Positions 1 to 6,415 of a stretch of 10,753 nucleotides of DNA are shown here, piece by piece (within the stretch, counting starts at the first letter, position 1; each line of letters opens with the position of its first letter). The DNA lies in NCBI GenBank assembly GCA_958435885.1, contig CAUBHZ010000031.1:1-10753 (forward strand). Reading direction: 5' to 3'. This stretch comes from an uncultured Intestinimonas sp. (GTDB lineage: Bacteria; Bacillota_A; Clostridia; Oscillospirales; Oscillospiraceae). A model generated the notes under the pieces. The model did no database searches and was not told the origin of the DNA. It saw nothing but the letters and a program-made list of their open reading frames with translations. Position numbers and translations under genes: made by a program.

Positions 1-8
1 ACCGCGGG

Positions 9-25
9 GGCGGCCCATGGCCGCC
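9..25. other. GC-rich hairpin upstream of ygiQ
   Basis: GGCGGCC (9-15) and GGCCGCC (19-25) form a perfect 7-bp stem with a 3-base loop. It is followed by a pyrimidine-rich stretch (about 26-45) without a clean T run. It may be the tail of a terminator for a gene left of the window, but the weak tail and the missing upstream context leave this open. Confidence 0.35.
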
Positions 26-60
26 GCCTTCCGATTCTTTCTATTTATGAGGTATACGCT

Positions 61-2058
61 ATGAACACCCGATTTCTCCCCGTCTCCAAAGCTGATATGA
101 AGGACCTGGGCTGGGAGGACTATGACTTCCTCATCATCACCGGTGACGCCTATGTGGACCACCCCTCCTTCGGCCCGGCCATCATCTCCCGGGTGCTGGA
201 GGCGGAGGGCTACCGGGTGGCCGTGATGGCCCAGCCCGACTGGAAGGACCCGGCGGCCTTCACCGCCCTGGGCCGCCCCCGGCTGGGGGTGATGCTCTCG
301 GCGGGCAACATAGACTCCATGGTGGCCCACTACACCGTGGCCAAGCGCCGCCGCCACGACGACGCCTATTCCCCGGGAAAGCGGGCGGGTCTGCGTCCCG
401 ACCGGGCCACCATCGTCTACGCCAACCGGGTCCGGGAGGTCTTTGGGGACATCCCCCTGGTCATCGGCGGCCTGGAGGCCTCCCTCCGCCGCTTCGCCCA
501 TTACGACTACTGGGAGGACAAAGTCCGGCGGGCCATTATTTTTGACGCCCAGGCCGATCTGCTGGTCTACGGCATGGGGGAGCGGGCCACCCGGGAGATC
601 GCCGCCCGGCTGGCCTCCGGCACCCCCATTTCTGAGATCACCGACGTGAAGGGCACCTGCTTCGTGGGCAGGAACCCGGGGGAGTGCGCCTATCCCATGG
701 TGGAGGTCCCCTCCTTTGAGGAGGTGCGGGACGACAAGCGGGCTTATGCGCAAGCCAACATGGTGGAGTACAACGAGCACGACCCCATCGTGGGCAAGGC
801 CATCCTCCAGCGCCACGGGGACCGGCTCCTCGTCTGCAATCCCCCCGCCATGCCCCTCACCACGGAGGAGCTGGACGCCGTCTTTGAGCTCCCCTACGTC
901 CGGGAGCCCCACCCCATGTACGACGACATGGGGGGCGTCCCCGCCATCGAGGAGGTCCGCTTCTCCGTCATCCACAACCGGGGCTGCTTCGGCGCCTGCA
1001 ACTTCTGTTCCCTGGCCTTCCACCAGGGGCGGATCATCTCCTCCCGCAGCCACGAGAGCGTCATCCGGGAGGTCACCGAGCTCACCAAGCACCCAGGCTT
1101 CAAGGGGTACATCCACGACGTGGGAGGACCCACCGCCAACTTCCGCCGCCCCGCCTGCAAAAAACAGATGAAGGCGGGGCTGTGCAAGAACCGGGCCTGC
1201 CTGTCCCCCACCGCCTGCCCCAACCTGGACGCCGACCACACCGATTACCTCATGCTCCTGCGGAAGCTCCGGGCCATCCCCGGGGTGAAGAAGGTCTTCA
1301 TCCGCTCCGGCATCCGCTTCGACTACATGATGAAGGACCCCAGCGGGGAGTTCTTCGCCGAGCTGGTGAAGCACCACGTCTCCGGCCAGCTGAAGGTGGC
1401 TCCGGAGCACTGTGTCAACGGGGTGCTGGACGAGATGGGCAAGCCCCACATTGAGGTCTATGAAAAGTTCCGGCAGAAGTACGAGCGGCTCAACCAGAAG
1501 TACGGCAAGGAGCAGTACCTGGTGCCCTACCTCATGTCCTCCCACCCGGGCTGCACCCTCCAGGACGCTGTGAAGCTGGCCGAGTGGCTCAACAAGTCGG
1601 GCCGCCAGCCCGAGCAGGTCCAGGACTTCTATCCCACGCCGGGCACCCTCTCCACCTGCATGTACTATACCGGCCTGGACCCCCGGACCATGAAGCCGGT
1701 CTTTGTCCCCACCGACGCCCACCACAAGGCCATGCAGCGGGCCCTGATGCAGTGGAAGCGGCCGGAGAAGCGGCCTCTGGTGAAGGAGGCCCTGCGGGAG
1801 GCCCACCGGGAGGACCTGATCGGCTACGGGAAGGAGTGTCTCCTCCGGCCGGATCGGCCCGCCTGGACCGGCAAGCCGGGCACGCCCGCCAAGGGCAAGG
1901 CCCAGGGACGGAGCGGAAAGTCCCCCAAGCGGGAGGACCAGAAGCTCAAGCAGAAGGGCAAGCGGGTGGAGCACAACGACCCCCAGCCCAAGCGGAAGGC
2001 GGGCTGGGCCAAGCCCAAGGCCAAGAAGAACGCCAAGCCGGGGAAGGGCAGAAAATAA
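61..2058 (+). CDS. ygiQ: YgiQ family radical SAM protein
   Basis: A 665-residue protein of the YgiQ (UPF0313) family: cytosolic radical S-adenosylmethionine enzymes whose substrate is not established. The radical SAM cluster motif CxxxCxxC is at C309, C313 and C316, within an NRGCFGACNFC context. A second cysteine group, C366, C375, C380 and C386, follows and could hold another metal centre. A KVAPEH motif lies further on in the core. The N-terminal ~300 residues match the YgiQ-specific extension by recognition only. The tail from about residue 595 is rich in Lys, Arg, Pro and Gly, looks disordered and may bind nucleic acid or ribosomes (inference). E. coli YgiQ is slightly longer, about 740 residues. 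The ATG at 61 has GAGG at 49-52, 8 bases upstream. Codon use is rich in CGG and GGG, which suggests modest expression. The family call is firm; the reaction is unknown. Confidence 0.93.
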   Translation: MNTRFLPVSKADMKDLGWEDYDFLIITGDAYVDHPSFGPAIISRVLEAEGYRVAVMAQPDWKDPAAFTALGRPRLGVMLSAGNIDSMVAHYTVAKRRRHDDAYSPGKRAGLRPDRATIVYANRVREVFGDIPLVIGGLEASLRRFAHYDYWEDKVRRAIIFDAQADLLVYGMGERATREIAARLASGTPISEITDVKGTCFVGRNPGECAYPMVEVPSFEEVRDDKRAYAQANMVEYNEHDPIVGKAILQRHGDRLLVCNPPAMPLTTEELDAVFELPYVREPHPMYDDMGGVPAIEEVRFSVIHNRGCFGACNFCSLAFHQGRIISSRSHESVIREVTELTKHPGFKGYIHDVGGPTANFRRPACKKQMKAGLCKNRACLSPTACPNLDADHTDYLMLLRKLRAIPGVKKVFIRSGIRFDYMMKDPSGEFFAELVKHHVSGQLKVAPEHCVNGVLDEMGKPHIEVYEKFRQKYERLNQKYGKEQYLVPYLMSSHPGCTLQDAVKLAEWLNKSGRQPEQVQDFYPTPGTLSTCMYYTGLDPRTMKPVFVPTDAHHKAMQRALMQWKRPEKRPLVKEALREAHREDLIGYGKECLLRPDRPAWTGKPGTPAKGKAQGRSGKSPKREDQKLKQKGKRVEHNDPQPKRKAGWAKPKAKKNAKPGKGRK

Positions 2059-2065
2059 GAAAAAC

Positions 2066-2096
2066 AAAGGGCGCGGAAAACTTTTCCGCGCCCTTT
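2066..2096. terminator. Hairpin terminator after ygiQ
   Basis: A perfect 15-bp inverted repeat: AAAGGGCGCGGAAAA (2066-2080) pairs with TTTTCCGCGCCCTTT (2082-2096), beginning 8 bases after the ygiQ stop. The downstream T tract is short (CCCTTTGCCGTCT), so termination could be partial. No clear promoter fits in the 37 bases before the next gene, so read-through into it is plausible. Confidence 0.75.
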
Positions 2097-2133
2097 GCCG
2101 TCTAATGGGCATCTTGAGATCGAGAGGTGACCT

Positions 2134-3291
2134 ATGGAACTGCGGTACAATCTGACCCAGCAGGACTTCAAGGGGGGGCTCCTCCTCCACGAAAAACGGC
2201 TCAAGGGGCCGCTGACCGTGATCCGGAAGGTGGAGTGGTTCTTTTTCCTGGCCCTGGCCCTGTTCAGCGTTGTGATGCTGGTCATGCTGGCGACCATCCT
2301 GGCCGTCGGACAGTGGGAGGAGGACTACGGCACGGTGCTCGGCCTGGCCGTGGTCACGCTGGCGGGCTCCCTGGCCTTCCTGTGGGTGCTCTCCGCCCGG
2401 CGGCGGGCCTTCTACGGAGCCCGGCTGATGGCGGGGGAGGGGGGCTTCTTCGGACCCCGGACTCTGTGCCTCACCCGGGAGGGGGTGGCCGTCACCTTCG
2501 GTGTGGGCCGGCGGGTGGAGCCCTATGACGCCCTCGTTGAGGTGTGGGAGAAAAAGGGCTATGTTATGCTTTACCTCAAACGGGGCATCTGGGAGGTGGT
2601 GCCTCCCTGTGCCTTCTCCGGGGCGGAGGAGCGGGCGGCCTTCCTCACCGCCCTGACCGAGGCCCGGCAGGGCCGGCTCCCCCGGGCGGCGGGGGAGGAG
2701 GCGGTACTCCCGCCGGAGCCCAATGAGGAGGACGCCGCCTTCACCCTCCGCTATGCCTGGACGCCGGAGACCCTGCGCCCCGTCCTCCTGCGGGCCAACC
2801 TGGCCTTCCTCCGCACCCGTCTCTTCTGGCGGCCTGCGGCGGTGGTGGCGGCTGTCCTCTCTGTTCCCGTGCTGGTGTCGGGTGTCCTGACCCTCATCGG
2901 CACCCTCACCGCCCACCCGCCGGCGCAGCCCAGTGAGATCGTCAGCGCCGTCGGTATCCTGGTCATTGGCCTGTGCCTGTGCTCCATCTGGTTGAACTTC
3001 GTCCCCGCCTTTATGGCCTGGGCCATCCGGCGGCAGGAGAAAAAGGACGCCTTCCGCGAGCTGCTGGAGGGGCCCATCACCGATGTCATCGGCCCCGATG
3101 GGGTGGACAGCCTGCGGCCCGGGGAGCGGGAGCGCACCCTGTGGAGACAGATCGGCGGCGTAAAGTCGGCGGACTGGGGACTGGTCCTCTTCCGCCGGGA
3201 CCGGAAGATGCTCCTCTTCCCGGCGGAGGCCTTTGCCGACCGGGCGGAGCAGGAGCGGGCGGCGGAATATGCCCGGGGACAGCTCCGGTAA
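2134..3291 (+). CDS. Membrane protein with two YcxB-like modules
   Basis: A 385-residue integral membrane protein of unknown function. It looks like two tandem copies of one module. Copy 1 (residues ~3-180) starts LRYNLTQQDF, has two predicted transmembrane helices (~35-58 and ~68-88), then a soluble beta-rich part. Copy 2 (~203-385) starts LRYAWTPETL, has helices at ~235-258 and ~270-297, then another soluble part containing VDSLRPGERERTLWRQIGGV. Each soluble half ends in a similar pattern, a hydrophobic strand followed by a helix rich in Glu and Ala (AFSGAEERAAF and AFADRAEQERA). This layout resembles YcxB-like proteins, which usually have one copy, but the match is from memory of the pattern. 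AGAGGTG at 2123-2129 precedes the ATG by 4 bases. The gene follows ygiQ by 75 bases and may depend on read-through. No catalytic motif is visible. Confidence 0.82.
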   Translation: MELRYNLTQQDFKGGLLLHEKRLKGPLTVIRKVEWFFFLALALFSVVMLVMLATILAVGQWEEDYGTVLGLAVVTLAGSLAFLWVLSARRRAFYGARLMAGEGGFFGPRTLCLTREGVAVTFGVGRRVEPYDALVEVWEKKGYVMLYLKRGIWEVVPPCAFSGAEERAAFLTALTEARQGRLPRAAGEEAVLPPEPNEEDAAFTLRYAWTPETLRPVLLRANLAFLRTRLFWRPAAVVAAVLSVPVLVSGVLTLIGTLTAHPPAQPSEIVSAVGILVIGLCLCSIWLNFVPAFMAWAIRRQEKKDAFRELLEGPITDVIGPDGVDSLRPGERERTLWRQIGGVKSADWGLVLFRRDRKMLLFPAEAFADRAEQERAAEYARGQLR

Positions 3292-3316
3292 GGGTATAAA
3301 GACGCCGCGAAATGGA

Positions 3317-3366
3317 AAAAACAGCGTGGAACACCACATTGATCCCGTGGGTTCCACGCTGTTTTT
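3317..3366. terminator. Bidirectional terminator between convergent genes
   Basis: AAAAACAGCGTGGAAC (3317-3332) pairs perfectly with GTTCCACGCTGTTTTT (3351-3366). Inside the loop CCAC (3334-3337) can pair with GTGG (3347-3350). The stem carries A residues on one side and T residues on the other, so it can end transcription both of the membrane-protein gene on the plus strand and of the lipoprotein gene on the minus strand, whose stop codon lies 3 bases away. Confidence 0.88.
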
Positions 3367-3369
3367 GGT

Positions 3370-3759
3370 TCAGCGCTTGCCGGTCAGCGTATCGCCAGCC
3401 TTCTCGATGGCCCGGCCGGTGTCCTCCGCCGCGTCCTTGACCGCGTCGCCGGCGTCCTTGGCGGCGTCCTCCGCCGTGTTCTTGGCCTCGTCCATGGCGT
3501 TCTTCACGTCCTCGCCGATGCCGTGCTCGTCCTCGGTGCGGCCGTCGCCGTCCAGGTCCACCTGACCGTCCTCACCGGCGTGATAGTTGTCGGTCTCCTC
3601 CGGCATGGCGCTGGTGGACGGCGTCTGGCTGGTGGTCGGGCTCTCCGAGGGGATCACCGTGGTGTTGGGCGTGGGCGACACCTTGGGCTGCCCGGAGCAG
3701 CCCGCCGCGACCAGGAGCAGCGCCAGAGCGCAGATCAGCACAAGATAGGGTCTTTTCAT
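3370..3759 (-). CDS. Small lipoprotein with LEA-like 11-residue repeats
   Basis: A 129-residue predicted lipoprotein of unknown function. MKRP is followed by a hydrophobic segment and a lipobox VAAGC, with the lipidated cysteine at C21. Residues 22-55 are a Ser/Thr/Pro linker typical of surface-tethered proteins. Residues 68-78 hold an acidic DLDGDG stretch (D68, D70, D72) resembling the start of a calcium loop, though the usual last Glu is not in register. Residues 84-127 divide into four 11-residue units, 84-94, 95-105, 106-116 and 117-127, rich in Ala, Asp, Glu and Lys. This is the pattern of group-3 LEA or apolipoprotein-like amphipathic helices, so membrane or envelope protection is possible (inference). 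On the minus strand GGAGG at 3766-3770 precedes the ATG by 6 bases. It is divergent from the PerR-type regulator gene and may share its control region. I do not recognise a named family. Confidence 0.8.
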   Translation of the reverse strand: MKRPYLVLICALALLLVAAGCSGQPKVSPTPNTTVIPSESPTTSQTPSTSAMPEETDNYHAGEDGQVDLDGDGRTEDEHGIGEDVKNAMDEAKNTAEDAAKDAGDAVKDAAEDTGRAIEKAGDTLTGKR

Positions 3760-3864
3760 GTCCTTGCCTCCGCATCGTCAAAGTCAGGTTCCCAACCGCC
3801 TTTAGTGTGTGCGGAAGCGTCCGGTCTAGCCCCGGAAAAATTTTTGAAAAATCAAAAATAACAC

Positions 3865-3893
3865 TTGCATTTTCCAGGGGATTCTGCTATACT
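3865..3893 (+). promoter_or_regulatory. Promoter of the perR-dfx-rbr unit
   Basis: The -35 is TTGCAT (3865-3870) and the -10 is TATACT (3888-3893), with exactly 17 bases between. TGC directly before the -10 makes it an extended -10. An A/T-rich tract at 3836-3860, including the inverted repeat TTTTTGA/TCAAAAA (3841-3847 and 3852-3858), sits just upstream and may act as an UP element. The predicted start is near 3900. Confidence 0.8.
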
Positions 3894-3895
3894 CC

Positions 3896-3922
3896 AATCA
3901 GTAACAGGAATAATTACTGATT
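3896..3922. promoter_or_regulatory. Palindromic operator, probable autoregulatory site
   Basis: AATCAGTAA (3896-3904) and TTACTGATT (3914-3922) are perfect inverted copies separated by 9 bases. The site covers the predicted transcription start (about -4 to +22), so a bound repressor would block the promoter. Its position directly before a Fur/PerR-type regulator gene suggests autoregulation. It does not match the classical Per box (7-1-7, TTATAATnATTATAA), so the assignment of this site to the neighbouring regulator is inference. Confidence 0.6.
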
Positions 3923-3937
3923 AGAGGGAAGTGAGTT

Positions 3938-4324
3938 ATGACTGGCAAGCGTTATTCCAAGCAGCGGGAGCTCATCTATCAATGCCTGATGGATACCCAC
4001 GAGCACCCCACTGCCGAGATGCTCTATCAATGGCTCAAGCCGGAAAATCCCAGCCTGAGCCTGGGCACGGTATACCGGAACCTGAATCTGCTGGCAGAGG
4101 AAGGACTGGTCACCCGGATGCCCTTCCCCATTGAGCGGTACGACGCCAATACCCAGCCGCATTCCCACTTCCGCTGCCGGAAGTGCGGAGCGGTCTACGA
4201 CCTGGAGGGCGTGGAATATGACGCGTCCCTGGATGAAAAGGTGGGTGTCCTCAGCGGACACCAGGTGGACCGCCATGATCTGGTCTTTTCCGGCGTCTGT
4301 ACCCATTGCGCCACGCGGCACTGA
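3938..4324 (+). CDS. perR: Fur family regulator, PerR type
   Basis: A 128-residue Fur-family metalloregulator, near the short end for the family because the N-terminal arm is brief. Residues ~1-70 form the winged helix, with the recognition region SLGTVYRNLNLLAEEGLV (39-58) typical of Fur proteins. The structural zinc site is intact as two CxxC pairs, C80/C83 and C121/C124. The regulatory site matches B. subtilis PerR by alignment from memory: H23 in EHPTAE (PerR H37), D69 in RYDA (D85), H75 and H77 (H91, H93) and D88 (D104). Aspartate rather than glutamate at the last position is associated with peroxide sensing by histidine oxidation, which supports PerR over Fur or Zur. The ATG at 3938 has GAGGGAAG at 3924-3931. 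It heads a same-strand cluster with superoxide reductase and rubrerythrin, which fits oxidative-stress control. The family is certain; the peroxide-sensing role is probable. Confidence 0.9.
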   Translation: MTGKRYSKQRELIYQCLMDTHEHPTAEMLYQWLKPENPSLSLGTVYRNLNLLAEEGLVTRMPFPIERYDANTQPHSHFRCRKCGAVYDLEGVEYDASLDEKVGVLSGHQVDRHDLVFSGVCTHCATRH

Positions 4325-4348
4325 GAGCCGCAGGATTATGTCCCGTTC

Positions 4349-4365
4349 GTCCGCGGAAGGCGGAC
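4349..4365. other. Small hairpin in the perR-dfx spacer
   Basis: GTCCGC (4349-4354) pairs with GCGGAC (4360-4365) around a GGAAG loop. It lies in the 80-base gap between regulator and desulfoferrodoxin. There is no T tract, so it is not a standard terminator. It could protect or separate segments of a shared transcript; a chance stem in GC-rich DNA is also possible. Confidence 0.3.
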
Positions 4366-4404
4366 CCGATGATAGAAAAAATGAAAAATTGGAGGTCAAA
4401 ACGT

Positions 4405-4776
4405 ATGGAACTCAAGCTGTATCGTTGTGCTCACTGCGGCAATATCGTGTTCAAGGTCGTGGATAAGGGCGTGCCCCTGATGTGCTGCGGCCAGAAGATG
4501 GAGGAGCTGGTCCCCAACACCACCGACGGCGCCCTGGAGAAGCACGTTCCCCAGGTCACCCGCGACGGCAACCACGTCACCGTCCAGGTGGGCTCCACCA
4601 TCCACCCCATGCTGGAGGAGCACTATATCCAGTTCATCGCCGCCGTCAGCGGCAATAAGGTCACCTTCCAGCTTCCCAAGCCCGGCGATGAGCCTGTGCT
4701 GAAGACCGGCGGCGCCGAGCCTGTCACCGCCTACGAGTACTGCAACCTCCACGGCTACTGGAAGGGCCAGGAGTAA
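4405..4776 (+). CDS. dfx: Desulfoferrodoxin (superoxide reductase)
   Basis: A 123-residue two-domain desulfoferrodoxin, which reduces superoxide to hydrogen peroxide in the cytosol without making oxygen. Residues 1-36 are the desulforedoxin domain, with the centre I iron ligands C8, C11, C27 and C28 present (2Fe-SOR type). The catalytic domain follows. The centre II ligands are H47 (in EKH with E45 and K46 near the active site), H67, H73, C113 and H116 (in CNLHGYW), all intact. I chose the ATG at 4405 because GGAGG at 4391-4395 lies 9 bases before it and the protein then begins MELKLYRCAHCG as in the family; an in-frame ATG at 4306 would overlap the upstream gene and add an unrelated extension. 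It lies 80 bases after the regulator and 78 before rubrerythrin, with no clear promoter of its own. Both its arginine codons avoid CGG, suggesting strong expression. Confidence 0.96.
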   Translation: MELKLYRCAHCGNIVFKVVDKGVPLMCCGQKMEELVPNTTDGALEKHVPQVTRDGNHVTVQVGSTIHPMLEEHYIQFIAAVSGNKVTFQLPKPGDEPVLKTGGAEPVTAYEYCNLHGYWKGQE

Positions 4777-4793
4777 GCCAATCCACCTGAAAA

Positions 4794-4810
4794 GAGCCGC
4801 CGGGCGGCTC
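4794..4810. other. Hairpin in the dfx-rbr spacer
   Basis: GAGCCGCC (4794-4801) and GGCGGCTC (4803-4810) form a very stable stem 17 bases after the dfx stop. No T run follows, so full termination is unlikely. A processing or mRNA-stabilising role, allowing different amounts of the two proteins from one transcript, is possible (inference). Confidence 0.45.
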
Positions 4811-4854
4811 ACGACCCCGTCCAATTTCTGATGAATTGAAAGGAGTTTTTTACG

Positions 4855-5388
4855 ATGGAACTGAAGGGCAGCAAGACCGAAGCCAACCTCTGGAAAGCTT
4901 TTGCCGGAGAGTCCATGGCTCGCAATAAATACACCTACTTCGCCAGCACCGCCCGCAAGGAGGGCTATGAGCAGATCGCCGCCATCTTCGAGGAGACCGC
5001 CGGCAACGAGAAGGAGCATGCCAAGCTGTGGTTCAAGGCCCTCAGCGGCATCGGCGACACCGCCGCCAACCTCCTGGCCGCCGCCGAGGGCGAGCACGAG
5101 GAGTGGACCGAGATGTACAAGGAGATGGCCGAGACCGCCCGCGAGGAGGGCTTCCACGCTCTGGCCGACGCCTTCGACGCCGTGGGCAAGATCGAGAAGA
5201 GCCACGAGGAGCGCTATGTGAAGTTGGCTGAGAACCTCTCCAACAGCGAGGTCTTCAAGCGCGCCCAGGTCAAGGTCTGGTACTGCCGCAACTGCGGCCA
5301 CCTGGAGTACGGCACCGAGGCTCCCAAGGTTTGCCCCGTGTGCGGCCATCCCCAGGCCTACTTCGAGATCAAGGCTGAGAACTACTAA
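4855..5388 (+). CDS. rbr: Rubrerythrin
   Basis: A 177-residue rubrerythrin, a cytosolic peroxide reductase of anaerobes that receives electrons through its rubredoxin domain. The N-terminal ferritin-like four-helix domain (residues ~1-135) carries the diiron signature: E19, the E52xxH55 pair, an acidic segment at E93-E98 and E114xxH117. I cannot assign the middle carboxylate ligands exactly without an alignment. The C-terminal rubredoxin domain (~140-177) has C144/C147 and C160/C163, in CRNCGHLEYG and CPVCGHP contexts. The domain order is the classical one and the length is near the usual 180-195. AAAGGAG at 4839-4845 lies 9 bases before the ATG. All six arginines use CGC, unlike the CGG-rich genes around it, which points to high expression. 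It is the last gene of the stress cluster and ends at a strong terminator. Peroxide made by the preceding superoxide reductase is its natural substrate. Confidence 0.96.
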   Translation: MELKGSKTEANLWKAFAGESMARNKYTYFASTARKEGYEQIAAIFEETAGNEKEHAKLWFKALSGIGDTAANLLAAAEGEHEEWTEMYKEMAETAREEGFHALADAFDAVGKIEKSHEERYVKLAENLSNSEVFKRAQVKVWYCRNCGHLEYGTEAPKVCPVCGHPQAYFEIKAENY

Positions 5389-5398
5389 GCAAATGTGT

Positions 5399-5436
5399 AA
5401 AAACAGCGCCCGCTCATCAGAGCGGGCGCTGTTTTT
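5399..5436. terminator. Strong bidirectional terminator after rbr
   Basis: AAAAACAGCGCCCGCTC (5399-5415) pairs perfectly over 17 bp with 5420-5436, leaving a 4-base ATCA loop. A runs and T runs flank both sides, so it serves rubrerythrin on the plus strand and the convergent lipoprotein on the minus strand, whose stop codon begins 2 bases beyond. Confidence 0.93.
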
Positions 5437-5438
5437 GT

Positions 5439-6293
5439 CTATGCTTCCGTCAGGGAGAAGCCCTCCATGGAGGTGGTCAGGAGCTGATACCACGCCGCTT
5501 CGTCCAGGACCTCGCCATGAGCCGGACTGACCCACAGGATGCCGGCCTCCAGTTCCTCCAGACCTTCAAAATGGGTCCGGGCCAGCTCCTCATAGGTCGT
5601 TTGGTCAATGTAGTTTCCATACAGGTCCCAGCGGTCCCGGGTGACGGCGTCTCCGTAGGTGGCCTTTTCGCAGCCCAGAAGGATGCCCTCCGCCCCATCC
5701 TGGTTCAGGGAAAAGGCCAGCAGGGTGCTGAAGGTGCCGTACCAGCTGTCGGCGTTTGAGATGGTGTCCTCATAGATATAATAGTAGGCGCCGTTGTCCC
5801 TGTCCCGGTAGACGGAGTATTGCTGAGGCCCGTCATCCAGCTCCCAGTGGGGCAGCAGCAGCGGACCGGCGGCGATGGGACCGCCGTGGGAGAGGGCCTC
5901 CAGAGCGTCCTCGGCGGTGAGGGATCTGCCCAGCCCCACCCGGGTGAAGGGCGGATGGAGGGGGTCGGCCTCAAAAATGGCGGTGGTGGTGAAGTGTCCG
6001 GTGCCCTCGTCCAGAGCGGTGATGAGCTCCCAGTTGCCGTCCTGGTCCAGGTCGGTGACGGCATAGCCCCGCCAGCCGCGGTCATCCGGGAGCTGCCAGG
6101 CGTCAGGGTCGGCGGCGAAGGCGGCGATTTGCCGTTGGGCCTCGGTCTGCGGCTCCGGCGAGCCCTCCGGGGATGCGGAGACCCCAGGCGCCGTGGCGGA
6201 CGGCGGCAGGCTGCCGGCGGGGGCAGAGGGGCCGCAGCCGCTCAGGACCAGTACCGAAGAGGCCAGAAGATACGGGATCACAGATCGTTTCAT
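5439..6293 (-). CDS. Putative lipoprotein with DxDxDG motif
   Basis: A 284-residue predicted lipoprotein that I do not recognise. The N-terminus MKRS, hydrophobic core and LSGC lipobox place the lipidated cysteine at C20. Residues ~22-50 are a Pro/Ser/Ala/Glu linker. The exported domain starts near residue 52. At 81-91 it has DLDQDGNWELI, with D81, D83 and D85 spaced as in calcium loops of FG-GAP/VCBS-type repeats. Such 'tdlDqDGnwEli' segments are common in secreted Firmicutes proteins describing a single beta-propeller-like blade, but only one copy is visible. The rest is acidic and rich in Tyr and Trp, as in many surface domains. On the minus strand GGGAGG lies shortly before the ATG (around 6302-6307). 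It faces the stress cluster across the shared terminator and has no evident functional link to it. Confidence 0.82.
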   Translation of the reverse strand: MKRSVIPYLLASSVLVLSGCGPSAPAGSLPPSATAPGVSASPEGSPEPQTEAQRQIAAFAADPDAWQLPDDRGWRGYAVTDLDQDGNWELITALDEGTGHFTTTAIFEADPLHPPFTRVGLGRSLTAEDALEALSHGGPIAAGPLLLPHWELDDGPQQYSVYRDRDNGAYYYIYEDTISNADSWYGTFSTLLAFSLNQDGAEGILLGCEKATYGDAVTRDRWDLYGNYIDQTTYEELARTHFEGLEELEAGILWVSPAHGEVLDEAAWYQLLTTSMEGFSLTEA

Positions 6294-6415
6294 CGCATTT
6301 CCTCCCTGAGATCATACTTGTGCGGCTGAAAAAAGGATAGCACAGGGGAGAGGGATATTCCTTACGATTTCTTGAATTTTTCAGAGGACGGCTCCCCGGG
6401 CGGCGGAAAATGCGA

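Noticed and set aside
3910..3924. Classical Per box (7-1-7) inside the operator region
   Set aside because: The segment centred on 3917 (TAATTA-C-TGATTA) is partly symmetric but matches the TTATAATnATTATAA consensus at few positions. The 9-9-9 repeat explains the symmetry better.
4306..4404. N-terminally extended desulfoferrodoxin starting at 4306
   Set aside because: It would overlap the regulator gene, lacks a good ribosome binding site and adds 33 residues not seen in the family. GGAGG before 4405 decides the start.
4396..5535. Minus-strand open frame of 379 codons opposite dfx and rbr
   Set aside because: Both plus-strand genes have intact metal ligands, and the frame passes through a strong bidirectional terminator. 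The product is Leu/Gly/Val-rich with no recognisable domain.
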